NCBI GenBank assembly: GCA_025350345.1
Contig: JANXYA010000021.1
Location: 1-12,410, forward strand
DNA length: 12,410 nt
Direction: 5' to 3'
Source: Gammaproteobacteria bacterium
GTDB taxonomy: Bacteria; Pseudomonadota; Gammaproteobacteria; Steroidobacterales; Steroidobacteraceae
The notes beneath the pieces are model-generated. The model did not search any database and had not been told where the DNA came from. It saw only the letters and a list, made by a program, of their open reading frames with translations. Below are positions 1-6,701 of this stretch, piece by piece; the first letter of the stretch is position 1, and each line of letters starts with the position of its first letter. Position numbers and translations under genes: made by a program.

Positions 1-146
1 TGCTGTTTCTCGAGCAGGTGCTGCGCAGCGAGAGCTGGCGGCTGCTGCGCCGCAATCCGCCGCTGTATGCCGCGGATCCGAATGCGCTGGCCGAGGTGCG
101 CGGCCAGATGCTCGGTTATTTCAAGCGGGCCTGGCTGCGGGACTGA
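1..146 (+). CDS. 3' end of an unrecognised protein (5' truncated by window)
   Basis: An open frame enters from the left edge (complete codons from base 3) and stops at TGA 144-146. It gives 47 visible residues, rich in Leu, Arg and Ala, beginning LFLEQVLRSESW and ending GYFKRAWLRD. The piece looks helical and amphipathic and has no motif I can assign. Its last 26 bp overlap the 3' end of the convergent carboxypeptidase gene. The absence of internal stops and the typical high-GC codon use support it being a real gene end, but the family is unknown. Confidence 0.55.
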   Translation, partial: LFLEQVLRSESWRLLRRNPPLYAADPNALAEVRGQMLGYFKRAWLRD

Positions 147-888
147 GCGCCCCCGCCGCCAGCGCCGTGCCCGGCGCGCTGGCCACCGCGTTGACGTAGC
201 GAGCGTAGATGCGCGGCAGCTCCCGCTGCACCGTCTCCCAGCCCAATAGCGTGCTGCCCGCCAGCGCCGCGCGCAGCAGTTCCGGATGCAACGCCGCCTG
301 CGCCGGGGCAGCGAGCGGTGCAAAGCTGAAGTGCCAGGGTTCCGGTTGCACTCCGCCGCGGTCCAGGTCGTAGGGCTGGAAGAAACCATAGTCGTGCGCG
401 TGCCGCGCGAGCCACGCGGCAAGCCGCGCGTAGCATCCGTCCGCGGCGTAGTGTTTCCCGAGCAGTTCGACCGCGGCACCGGCCGGGAGGGCTGCCCGAT
501 CGATCAGGTCGCACTCGCTCCCCCAGTGATGACGGCTGGCGCCGGGGAGCGCCGACCAGACGAGAATTGCCGCGACGCGCCCGGCCTCGTCGAGGGCATC
601 GGCCGCCAGCGGCTGGCCGGCCCGATCGAGGAGTGGGCGTGCGCCGCTGAACTTGCCGTTCCAGATGGCGAGCTGCCGGGCGAAATCGCGGAATCCGGAC
701 ACGGGCAGCAGATCGATGCCGGCGCCGGCAGCGGCGGCACTCATCGCCTGCAGGGCGGGGGCGGCGGCGGGGTGCAGCTGGCAGCGCCATTCTGGCCACT
801 CGCGCACGTGCGTGCTGGCGCGGCCGGTCAATTCCAGCTCCGACAGTGTCAGCGTAGCCGGCGTGCAATTGGCGGTCGGCGCGTGCAT
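121..888 (-). CDS. D-alanyl-D-alanine carboxypeptidase family protein (VanY-like, peptidase M15B)
   Basis: The 255-residue product has the zinc-peptidase signature of the M15B/VanY family. SRHHWGSECD (residues 118-127) fits SxHxxGxxxD and supplies zinc ligands H120 and D127. EPWHF (183-187) supplies the catalytic Glu183 and the third ligand His186. The substrate-groove segment SGFRDFARQLAIWN (64-77) is typical of this group. Family members trim the terminal D-Ala from peptidoglycan stem peptides. No signal peptide or membrane segment is visible, so how it would reach the periplasm is unclear. The start at 888 is chosen because the family similarity begins soon after it, and a TAGAAT -10-like box lies just upstream on this strand. 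The open frame continues upstream to 1308, but that part only shadows the c-di-GMP gene. The actual substrate is inferred from the family. Confidence 0.85.
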   Translation of the reverse strand: MHAPTANCTPATLTLSELELTGRASTHVREWPEWRCQLHPAAAPALQAMSAAAAGAGIDLLPVSGFRDFARQLAIWNGKFSGARPLLDRAGQPLAADALDEAGRVAAILVWSALPGASRHHWGSECDLIDRAALPAGAAVELLGKHYAADGCYARLAAWLARHAHDYGFFQPYDLDRGGVQPEPWHFSFAPLAAPAQAALHPELLRAALAGSTLLGWETVQRELPRIYARYVNAVASAPGTALAAGALSPAARPA

Positions 889-896
889 CGTGCATG

Positions 897-925
897 ATTC
901 TATGCTGCCTCGGGACCAAGGGTAA
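897..925 (-). promoter_or_regulatory. Putative promoter of the carboxypeptidase gene
   Basis: Read on the minus strand, TTACCC (925-920) is followed after 17 bp by TAGAAT (902-897, five of six matches to TATAAT). Transcription would begin near 890-888, almost at the ATG at 888, and no Shine-Dalgarno sequence precedes that ATG. The weak -35 match and the short divergent gap make this tentative. A TATGCT at 901-906 on the plus strand overlaps the same bases and could be the -10 of the divergent gene. Confidence 0.35.
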
Positions 926-3012
926 TGTCCGGATCCGCCCCCATGCGACGCCTGCCCAAACTGCAGATCCTCAGCCGCCATGCCACCACCATTGCGGTGT
1001 TGCTCGGCATGTGCGCCTGGGTGGCCGATGTGGCCTTCCCGCCGCTTCTGCCCGAAGCGCTGACCACGGCTGCCGAGTTGCTGACGGTGGTAGGCATGGG
1101 GCTGCTCGCGTACTGGTCCTGGAGGGAGCAACGGCGCATGCAGCAGGGCGTGGAGCAGCTGATTGATGCGGCGGAGCGCCTGAGTCGCAGCGAGTTCTCC
1201 CAACCGGTCATTGGCGGCCAATCCGGCTACCTGGGGCTCCTGCAGCGCGCCTTCGAGCGCATGCGCATCGCCCTGCACGACACCACCTACAGTCGCGACT
1301 ACCTGCACAGCGTGCTCAACAGCATGAGCGACAGCGTGTTCGTGGCTGCCCCCGATGGCGCGATCCGCATCATCAACGATGCCGCGCAGCGGCTGACCGG
1401 CTACAGCACCGAGGAACTGTCCGGCATGAACGTCGCCTCGCTCCTCGCCACGCCGGTGGAGGAGGGGGTCAATCCCCTGGCCGTGGCGCGCGAGAATGGG
1501 GAGACCGTGCTGCGCACGCGCGCCGGCCAGACGATTCCGGTGTCATTCGTGGTGTCCACCGTCGCAACGGTGGCGGAGGAATTCGCCGGCGATATCTACG
1601 TGGCGCGCGACATCACCGAACGCAAGCGCGCCGAGCGGCGCATTCGCTACCTGGCGCGCTACGACGCCCTGACCAAGATTCCCAACCGCATGCAGTTCCA
1701 GCATCTGCTGCAGCAGGCCATCGCGCGCGCCCGGCGCCTCGGGCAGGGTGTGGCGCTGCTGTACATCGACATGGACCGTTTCAAGGAGGTGAACGACACC
1801 TTCGGTCACGCCTCGGGCGATCGGGTGCTCGAGCTGCTCACCGAGCGCCTGACGCGGGCGCTCAGCAGCGAGACCGTGCTCGGCCGGCTCGCCGGCGACG
1901 AGTTCGCGCTGTTTGTCGACGGCCTGGGCACCAATGCCGAGGAGGCCGGCGAGCAGGTGGCGCAGCTGGCGCGCACCGTGCTCGATACCGTCGGCGCCTC
2001 ATTCCATGTCAGCCAGCAGGAAGTGGTGCTGACCGTGAGCATCGGCGTGGCCTTCTGCCCGCGCGATGCCGACAACGTGATCGACCTGATCCGCAACGCG
2101 GATGCGGCCATGTACTATTCCAAGCAGAACGGCGGCAACACCTTCGCCTTCTACTCCCAGGAGATGAACGCGGCCGCCGTCGAGCGGCTGATGCTCAAGA
2201 GCAAGCTCCGTCGGGCCGTGGAGCGCGATGAATTCGTGCTGCATTACCAGCCCAAGGTCGATCTGCGCGACGGCCGCATCGTGGGGGCCGAAGCGCTGTT
2301 GCGCTGGCGCCTGCCGGGGCATGGCGACATTCCGCCGGCCCAGTTCATCCCCATCGCCGAAGAGAATGACCTCATCAGTGCCATCGGCGGCTGGGTGCTG
2401 GAGCGCGTGTGCATCGACCTGAAGCTGCTGCGCCGCTCGGTCAGCAACCCGGGCCGCATTGCCCTGAATCTCTCGCTCAAGCAGCTGCGGCATGCCGGCT
2501 TTATTCTCAACTGCCGCTCCCTGTTCGAGCGCCACAACGTACCGCCGCAGAGCCTGGAGCTCGAGATCACCGAGACCACGCTGATGGCCGATCCGCGGCG
2601 CACGGTGCAGATGCTCGATCAGCTCGCCGCCATCGGATTGCACCTGTCCATCGACGATTTCGGCACCGGTTACTCCTCGCTCTCGGCGCTGCAGCAGTTT
2701 CCGATCGGCACGCTGAAGATCGACCAGTCCTTTGTGCGCGATGTCGCCGACGATCCGGCCGACGCGACGCTGGTGCGGACCATCATCGACATGGGCCATG
2801 GCCTGGGTCTTCAGGTCGTCGCCGAGGGCGTGGAACTCGTACGCCAGGTGCCGTTCCTGCGCAAGTGGGGCTGCGATCTGGCGCAGGGCCGGCTCTTCGG
2901 CGAGGCGGTCGGGATCCAGGAGCTGCTGGCGCAGCTGCTCACACAGCAGGCCGGCAAGCCCGCCTTCGCCTCGATCATCGCCGAAGCGTCGGACTCGGCA
3001 CTGAGCGCCTGA
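925..3012 (+). CDS. Membrane-bound c-di-GMP enzyme: TM2-(HAMP-like)-PAS-GGDEF-EAL
   Basis: This 695-residue protein probably makes and/or breaks cyclic di-GMP at the inner membrane. In order: two hydrophobic segments (about 21-39 and 45-64) with a very short periplasmic turn; a HAMP-like helical linker (about 66-118); a PAS domain (about 126-230); GGDEF (about 242-408); EAL (about 425-675). The GGDEF signature is AGDEF (323-327); D282, N290 and D299 sit where metal- and GTP-binding residues belong, and no RxxD inhibitory I-site precedes it. EAL residues look intact: E456 of EAL, N515, E547, DDFGTG (577-582), K598, E634 and Q654. The usual Pro in the C-terminal QGxxxxxP loop is replaced. The gene would need only the ATG at 925, with AAGGG 2 nt upstream; ATG 943 is an alternative. 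The protein is probably bifunctional or mainly a phosphodiesterase; its signal is unknown. Confidence 0.92.
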   Translation: MSGSAPMRRLPKLQILSRHATTIAVLLGMCAWVADVAFPPLLPEALTTAAELLTVVGMGLLAYWSWREQRRMQQGVEQLIDAAERLSRSEFSQPVIGGQSGYLGLLQRAFERMRIALHDTTYSRDYLHSVLNSMSDSVFVAAPDGAIRIINDAAQRLTGYSTEELSGMNVASLLATPVEEGVNPLAVARENGETVLRTRAGQTIPVSFVVSTVATVAEEFAGDIYVARDITERKRAERRIRYLARYDALTKIPNRMQFQHLLQQAIARARRLGQGVALLYIDMDRFKEVNDTFGHASGDRVLELLTERLTRALSSETVLGRLAGDEFALFVDGLGTNAEEAGEQVAQLARTVLDTVGASFHVSQQEVVLTVSIGVAFCPRDADNVIDLIRNADAAMYYSKQNGGNTFAFYSQEMNAAAVERLMLKSKLRRAVERDEFVLHYQPKVDLRDGRIVGAEALLRWRLPGHGDIPPAQFIPIAEENDLISAIGGWVLERVCIDLKLLRRSVSNPGRIALNLSLKQLRHAGFILNCRSLFERHNVPPQSLELEITETTLMADPRRTVQMLDQLAAIGLHLSIDDFGTGYSSLSALQQFPIGTLKIDQSFVRDVADDPADATLVRTIIDMGHGLGLQVVAEGVELVRQVPFLRKWGCDLAQGRLFGEAVGIQELLAQLLTQQAGKPAFASIIAEASDSALSA

Positions 3013-3023
3013 CAGGCGCCGGG

Positions 3024-3800
3024 CTAGGCCGGGCCGAGATTTCCGGCCGCGAACCCCCAGTCGATCAGCTTGCCGAGCACGCCGCTGACGTAGTCGACGC
3101 GCCGATTCTGGTAGTCCAGATAGTAGGCGTGCTCCCACACGTCGATGGTGAGGAGCGGTCGCTGGCCGCCGCGGAGCGGTGCGTCGGCGTTGCCGGTCTT
3201 GATGACCGCGAGCCTGTCGCCCTCCTGCACGAGCCAGGCCCAGCCGCTGCCGAACTGCGTGGTGGCCGCGCTCAGCAATTCCTTGCGGCAGGCATCCACG
3301 CTGCCGAAGACGGCCTCGATCCGCTGCTTCAGGGCCGCGGGCGGTTCGCCCCCGCCCTGCGCCTTCAGGCTCCGCCAGTAGAAACTGTGATTCCAGTGCT
3401 GCGCGGCGTTGTTGTAGATCGCGGTGCGATCGGGGACGCCGTAGGTGGCGGCGATGATCGCCTCGAGCGGCATCTCGGCATAGGGCGTGCCCGCCACGGC
3501 CTTGTTGAGATTGTCGACGTAGGCCTGGTGATGCTTGCCGTGGTGGAAACCCAGCGTGTTGCTGGAGATCACCGGGTCGAGCGCATTGTCCGCGTACGGG
3601 AGCGCGGGCAGGCTGAAAGGGCCGGTGGGGGCCTTGGGGCTAGGCGCAGCCGCTGCTGCACCGGCCGCGGCGGCTGGAGTGGGCGAGTCGGCGGCGCGCG
3701 CCAAAGCGGCGGCGCCGAGCGCGGCGGCGCTGGCCGTGGCCAGCAGCAGTTCGCGACGGCTGAGGCGGGCGGGATGCGCGTGGGGCTCCTCGGTTTTCAT
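3024..3800 (-). CDS. sodB: Superoxide dismutase, Fe-type, with Tat signal peptide
   Basis: This 258-residue SOD dismutates superoxide to peroxide and oxygen. Metal ligands are H86 (in FHHGKHH), H138 (in WNHSFYW), D220 and H224 (in DVWEHAYY). Two positions point to the iron type: Gln134 in NAAQHWNH, where Mn enzymes have Gly, and Ala in KTGNADAPL, where Mn enzymes place their active-site Gln. The N-terminus is a Tat signal: SRREL (14-18), a hydrophobic Ala/Leu stretch to about 36, then an Ala/Pro-rich linker (37-60) before the SOD domain. The enzyme is therefore predicted to be exported folded and metal-loaded. It lies 35 bp after the lipase gene on the same strand, and its stop is 11 bp from the convergent c-di-GMP gene. 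No clear Shine-Dalgarno precedes the ATG. The metal assignment is by motif only. Confidence 0.92.
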   Translation of the reverse strand: MKTEEPHAHPARLSRRELLLATASAAALGAAALARAADSPTPAAAAGAAAAAPSPKAPTGPFSLPALPYADNALDPVISSNTLGFHHGKHHQAYVDNLNKAVAGTPYAEMPLEAIIAATYGVPDRTAIYNNAAQHWNHSFYWRSLKAQGGGEPPAALKQRIEAVFGSVDACRKELLSAATTQFGSGWAWLVQEGDRLAVIKTGNADAPLRGGQRPLLTIDVWEHAYYLDYQNRRVDYVSGVLGKLIDWGFAAGNLGPA

Positions 3801-3835
3801 GGGCGGGGTACTCGCAATAAATGGTCCCGCCGATG

Positions 3836-5131
3836 CTACGCGCCTGGACCGGCGGGAGCAAAAGGCGCGTACTGGCGCGGCGGCTCATTCAGGTCGTTCA
3901 GATAGTCGCGGCGCGCGGCGGGCGCCAGGCCCGCCCAGTCGATCTTCTGCAGCCAGGTGCCGCGCAGCTCAGCATCGCGCACCGTCACGGTCCGTCCCCG
4001 CAGCCGCCCGGGCTGCGCGGCCAGGCGGCTGGTGCGCCCGCTGCGCAGCAGCTCGAGCACGGCACAGGCCACCGTCGCGCTGCGCGGCAGGGCGCTGTGC
4101 TCGCAGCGCACGTAGTAATTGCTGCCGCCCGGGAGCTGCGCGGATGCCAGCGGCACGGTGCCATCGCCCGCGTTGCTGATCTGGTAGTGAAATTCGTCAC
4201 CGGCCAGGCGCACTCCGGTCACCGTGCGCTGTTGGGTGCCGGCGATGGCAATGCAGCGCTCGTCGGTGGCGGGGAGCGCAGCGAGGAAGGCGCGCCCCTC
4301 CTGCAGCAGGCGCGGATCGGGCCGCGGATCGGTGGACGGCCAGTTGCCGGGGTCGAACAGATCGGCTTGTTGCCCGCTGCTGCGGCCCGGCACCATCTGG
4401 TGGATGCTGGGGAAGGTATTGAACACATCGCTGGACAGGGCTTCTGCGTCGTGCAGCTGATCGAGCGCCGCGAGGCGCCGCACCACCGGATAAGTACCGC
4501 GCAGAGCCTGCACTGCGCCATAGGAACCGCCGTGCGGCGTGCCGAGCGTGACCAGGCGACGCAGGCGGGAGCGCTCGGCAGCACCGAGCGCGCTGCGGGC
4601 GATCAACCCGCCCATGCTGTGAGCGACGATCAGGAGCGAGTCGGCCGGATCGGCGCGCAGGCGGGCGAGGAAGGCGGCGCTGAGATCGGCGAGGTTCAGG
4701 CGCCAGTCGTAGTCGTGCATGAGCACCGCAAATCCGGCGGCGCGCAGTCGCAGCTGGAGGGCCAGGTAACTGAAGGGCAGGGCACCGAGTGGGACGAGGT
4801 CCGTCGCCTGCGGCAGGCGCAACCGATACAGGCCGCCTTCGATCACATCCTGCGGGTCGAGCCAGATCAGGTCAGCAGGATTTTCGCCGGCGGGAAGCGC
4901 GCCGAGTTGCGTGCCCATGATGCCGGGCAGCAGGTACACCGTCTCCGCTCGCCGGCGCGGCGCGCGGCTGGCGGCGCGCGCCAGGCCCGTGAGCAGCGCA
5001 TAGTCGGCGCCGCCGAACATGGCGCTCAGTTCGCGGCGCGCAGCGCCGGTGGCCAGCAGGCTGCACAGTTCCTCGTTGCTGTGCCACAGCCGGTCGTAGA
5101 CCGACACCGTGGCGCTGCCGCCCGCACTCAT
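3836..5131 (-). CDS. LCAT-like alpha/beta-hydrolase (lipase/acyltransferase)
   Basis: This 431-residue protein belongs to the lecithin:cholesterol acyltransferase-like group of alpha/beta hydrolases. The oxyanion-loop segment LLPGIMGT is at 67-74. The nucleophile elbow AHSMGG (170-175) places the catalytic Ser at 172. Asp323 in AGDGTVPL and His345 in CEHSALP complete a plausible triad. There is no evident signal peptide or transmembrane helix, so it is predicted cytoplasmic. The ATG at 5131 overlaps the oxyR stop as ATGA, indicating translational coupling. An open frame extends upstream to 5437, but that is the shadow of oxyR. Members of this family cleave or transfer acyl chains of lipids; the substrate here is unknown. 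Its place between oxyR and an SOD gene is unexpected. Confidence 0.83.
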   Translation of the reverse strand: MSAGGSATVSVYDRLWHSNEELCSLLATGAARRELSAMFGGADYALLTGLARAASRAPRRRAETVYLLPGIMGTQLGALPAGENPADLIWLDPQDVIEGGLYRLRLPQATDLVPLGALPFSYLALQLRLRAAGFAVLMHDYDWRLNLADLSAAFLARLRADPADSLLIVAHSMGGLIARSALGAAERSRLRRLVTLGTPHGGSYGAVQALRGTYPVVRRLAALDQLHDAEALSSDVFNTFPSIHQMVPGRSSGQQADLFDPGNWPSTDPRPDPRLLQEGRAFLAALPATDERCIAIAGTQQRTVTGVRLAGDEFHYQISNAGDGTVPLASAQLPGGSNYYVRCEHSALPRSATVACAVLELLRSGRTSRLAAQPGRLRGRTVTVRDAELRGTWLQKIDWAGLAPAARRDYLNDLNEPPRQYAPFAPAGPGA

Positions 5132-6039
5132 GCGCGGCGCCCGCTGCCGCCGTGGCGGATGAGCAGCTCGCAGAAGGCGCCGATCGCCGGGGCGCGCGCG
5201 CTGCTCTGGCGCCAGATGGCACCGATCTGCCGGGTCGGTACCGGCTTCACCAGCGGGAGCAGCCGGAGCCCCGCCGCCGCGCCGTAGGCGCCACGGCAGG
5301 CGAGCGCGGGCAGCAGCGTGACGCCGGCGCCGGCCGCCACCATCTGGCGCAGCGTCTCCAGGCTGGTGGCACGGAAATCCGCGCGCTCGTGCGCGCGCGA
5401 GCGCGCGCAGACCGCGAGGGCCTGTTCGCGCAGGCAATGGCCGTCCTCGAGCAGCAGCAGCGTGTCCTCGCCCAGCTCGCTGATCTGCACCTGGCGCCGT
5501 GCGGCGAGGCGGTGGCTTTCGGGCACCGCGAGCAGGAAAGGCTCCTCGTACAGCGCACGGGACTCGAGGCCATCCAGATCGACGGGGAGCGCCAGGATCC
5601 CCAGGTCGATCTCGGCGGCGCGCAGCTGCTCGAGCATCGCTCCGGTCTGGTATTCGTAGAGCATGAGGTTCAGGCGCGGCAGGGACTTGCGCATCTGCAC
5701 CAAGATCTGCGGCAGCAGGTACGGCCCGATGGTCGGGAGCGTGGCCACGCGCAGTCGCCCCGCCAGCGGGTCGCGCCAGGTCTGCGCGAGGCGCACGATC
5801 TCGTCGCTGGTGGCGATGATCTGCTGGGCGCGCGCGGCGATCGCGGCGCCCGCCTCGGTCAGCGTGACGTGCCGCGGCGCCCGCTCGATGAGCTGCACGC
5901 CCAGGTAGGCCTCGAGCTTGCGCAGCTGCGCCGACAGCGTGGGCTGGCTGACGAAGCAGGCCGCCGCCGCCCGGCCGAAGTGGCGGGTCGAGGCCAGCGC
6001 GCTCAGGTAGCGCAAGTCCTTGAGTTTGAGGTCAGCCAT
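5128..6039 (-). CDS. oxyR: Hydrogen peroxide-sensing regulator OxyR (LysR family)
   Basis: This 303-residue LysR-type regulator has an N-terminal winged helix-turn-helix (about 1-62, with helix-turn-helix around AAAACFVSQPTLSAQLRKLE, 24-43) and a substrate-like sensor domain (about 95-295). The redox pair of OxyR is present: C202 in EDGHCLREQAL and C211, with the same 9-residue spacing as Cys199/Cys208 of E. coli. The neighbouring FRATSLETLRQMVAAGAG and LPTIGPYLLP blocks also match OxyR. Peroxide would form the C202-C211 disulfide and turn on target promoters. The gene is divergent from ahpC and heads a probable operon with the lipase and SOD genes. The start at 6039 gives the standard N-terminus; the longer frame to 6501 shadows ahpC. 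A matching OxyR box lies 9 bp upstream. Confidence 0.96.
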   Translation of the reverse strand: MADLKLKDLRYLSALASTRHFGRAAAACFVSQPTLSAQLRKLEAYLGVQLIERAPRHVTLTEAGAAIAARAQQIIATSDEIVRLAQTWRDPLAGRLRVATLPTIGPYLLPQILVQMRKSLPRLNLMLYEYQTGAMLEQLRAAEIDLGILALPVDLDGLESRALYEEPFLLAVPESHRLAARRQVQISELGEDTLLLLEDGHCLREQALAVCARSRAHERADFRATSLETLRQMVAAGAGVTLLPALACRGAYGAAAGLRLLPLVKPVPTRQIGAIWRQSSARAPAIGAFCELLIRHGGSGRRA

Positions 6040-6047
6040 GGAGATCC

Positions 6048-6084
6048 ATACACGCCATCTATCTTTATTATAAAGACAATCGAT
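6048..6084. promoter_or_regulatory. OxyR binding site (OxyR box)
   Basis: Four tetranucleotides sit at exact 7-bp spacing: ATAC 6048-6051, CTAT 6059-6062, ATAA 6070-6073, CGAT 6081-6084. The classical OxyR motif is ATAG-N7-CTAT-N7-ATAG-N7-CTAT, so 13 of 16 core bases agree in the right register. The site lies in the oxyR-ahpC gap, 9 bp from the oxyR start. It covers the oxyR -10, which fits autorepression, and ends 76 bp before the ahpC ATG, which fits activation of ahpC. Binding is inferred from the motif. Confidence 0.75.
6067..6072 (-). promoter_or_regulatory. -10 box of the oxyR promoter
   Basis: The minus strand reads a perfect TATAAT here, 27 bp upstream of the oxyR ATG at 6039. No good -35 is visible at 16-18 bp; TTGCAT (6097-6092) lies at 19 bp. 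The box is wholly inside the OxyR site, so bound OxyR would compete with RNA polymerase for oxyR transcription. Confidence 0.5.
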
Positions 6085-6113
6085 TGGAACAATGCAAGCC
6101 CGGCTGCCAAAGT
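6084..6113 (+). promoter_or_regulatory. Candidate OxyR-activated ahpC promoter
   Basis: TTGGAA (6084-6089) abuts the downstream edge of the OxyR box and is followed after 18 bp by CAAAGT (6108-6113). The -35 has four and the -10 three of six consensus bases. A weak promoter touching the activator site would fit OxyR-dependent activation, but the match is poor and the assignment is a guess. Confidence 0.25.
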
Positions 6114-6146
6114 CGCGCACCTGGATCATCCGTCGCACCCGTTCTG

Positions 6147-6152
6147 AAGGAG
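6147..6152 (+). promoter_or_regulatory. Strong Shine-Dalgarno of ahpC
   Basis: AAGGAG lies 8 nt before ATG 6161. It fixes this start over upstream ATGs in the same frame (for example at 6092). It is one of the few consensus ribosome binding sites in the window, which suggests high translation of ahpC. Confidence 0.8.
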
Positions 6153-6160
6153 TGGAGCTT

Positions 6161-6700
6161 ATGTTGGGCCTTGGACAGAAATTTCCGCAGTACTCGCTCA
6201 CCGGCGTGGTCTCGGCCGATGCGGCCCGGGCCTTCGAGACCTTCGATGGCGCGCGCCTGGCCGGAAAATGGCAGGTGGTGTTCTTCTGGCCGATGGATTT
6301 CACCTTTGTCTGCCCGACCGAGATCGCCGCTTTCGGGAGACTGGCGCGCGAGTTCGCCGCGCGCGATGCGCAGCTGCTCGGCGCCAGCCTCGACAGCGAG
6401 TACGTGCACCTGGCCTGGCGCCAGGCCCGGGAGGAACTGCGGGACCTCGCTTTCCCGATGCTCGCCGACCACAAGCGCGAGCTCAGCACGGCCCTCGGCA
6501 TCCTGGACCCGCAGGCCGGCGTCGCGCAGCGCGCTACCTACATCGTGGACCCGCAGGGCCTGATCCGCTTTGTCTACGTGACCGACCTGAGCGTCGGGCG
6601 CAGCCCCGAGGAAGTGCTGCGGGTGCTCGATGCGCTGCAGACCGATGAGCTGTGCCCCTGCAACTGGCAGCCGGGCGATGCGACCCTCAAGGCCGCCTGA
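6161..6700 (+). CDS. ahpC: Alkyl hydroperoxide reductase AhpC (2-Cys peroxiredoxin, AhpD-dependent type)
   Basis: This 179-residue peroxiredoxin reduces H2O2, organic peroxides and possibly peroxynitrite. The active-site block PMDFTFVCPTE (44-54) carries the peroxidatic Cys51 with Pro44 and Thr48, and Arg124 is the expected active-site Arg. The resolving end is ELCPCNWQPGD, with Cys165 and Cys167. This CxC C-terminus resembles mycobacterial AhpC rather than the AhpF-dependent enterobacterial form. That fits the next gene, ahpD, which starts 1 nt after this stop. No ahpF is in the window. The gene is divergent from oxyR and downstream of the OxyR box, so peroxide induction is expected. Confidence 0.95.
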   Translation: MLGLGQKFPQYSLTGVVSADAARAFETFDGARLAGKWQVVFFWPMDFTFVCPTEIAAFGRLAREFAARDAQLLGASLDSEYVHLAWRQAREELRDLAFPMLADHKRELSTALGILDPQAGVAQRATYIVDPQGLIRFVYVTDLSVGRSPEEVLRVLDALQTDELCPCNWQPGDATLKAA

Positions 6701-6701
6701 G

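Noticed and set aside
889..1308. Upstream in-frame extension of the carboxypeptidase
   Set aside because: It lies entirely opposite the c-di-GMP enzyme coding region, and the extra residues resemble no signal peptide or domain.
3013..3023. Possible bidirectional terminator between the convergent c-di-GMP and SOD genes
   Set aside because: Only 11 bp separate the stops, and the GC-rich bases there form no convincing stem and have no T run.
2409..3905. A 498-codon plus-strand frame spanning the end of the c-di-GMP gene and the SOD gene
   Set aside because: It is out of frame with the EAL domain and antisense to the SOD, with shadow-like composition.
3821..5287. A 488-codon plus-strand frame opposite the lipase gene
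   Set aside because: The opposite strand holds a lipase with a complete catalytic triad; this frame has low-complexity Ala/Arg/Gly composition and no motif.
5385..5412. Alternating GC tract (gcgcgc runs) suggestive of a repeat or Z-DNA
   Set aside because: It encodes ordinary OxyR residues next to Cys211; it is explained by GC-rich codon choice in Arg/Ala.
5132..5437. Upstream in-frame extension of the lipase
   Set aside because: It overlaps oxyR in another frame; the ATGA junction at 5128-5131 gives a natural start.
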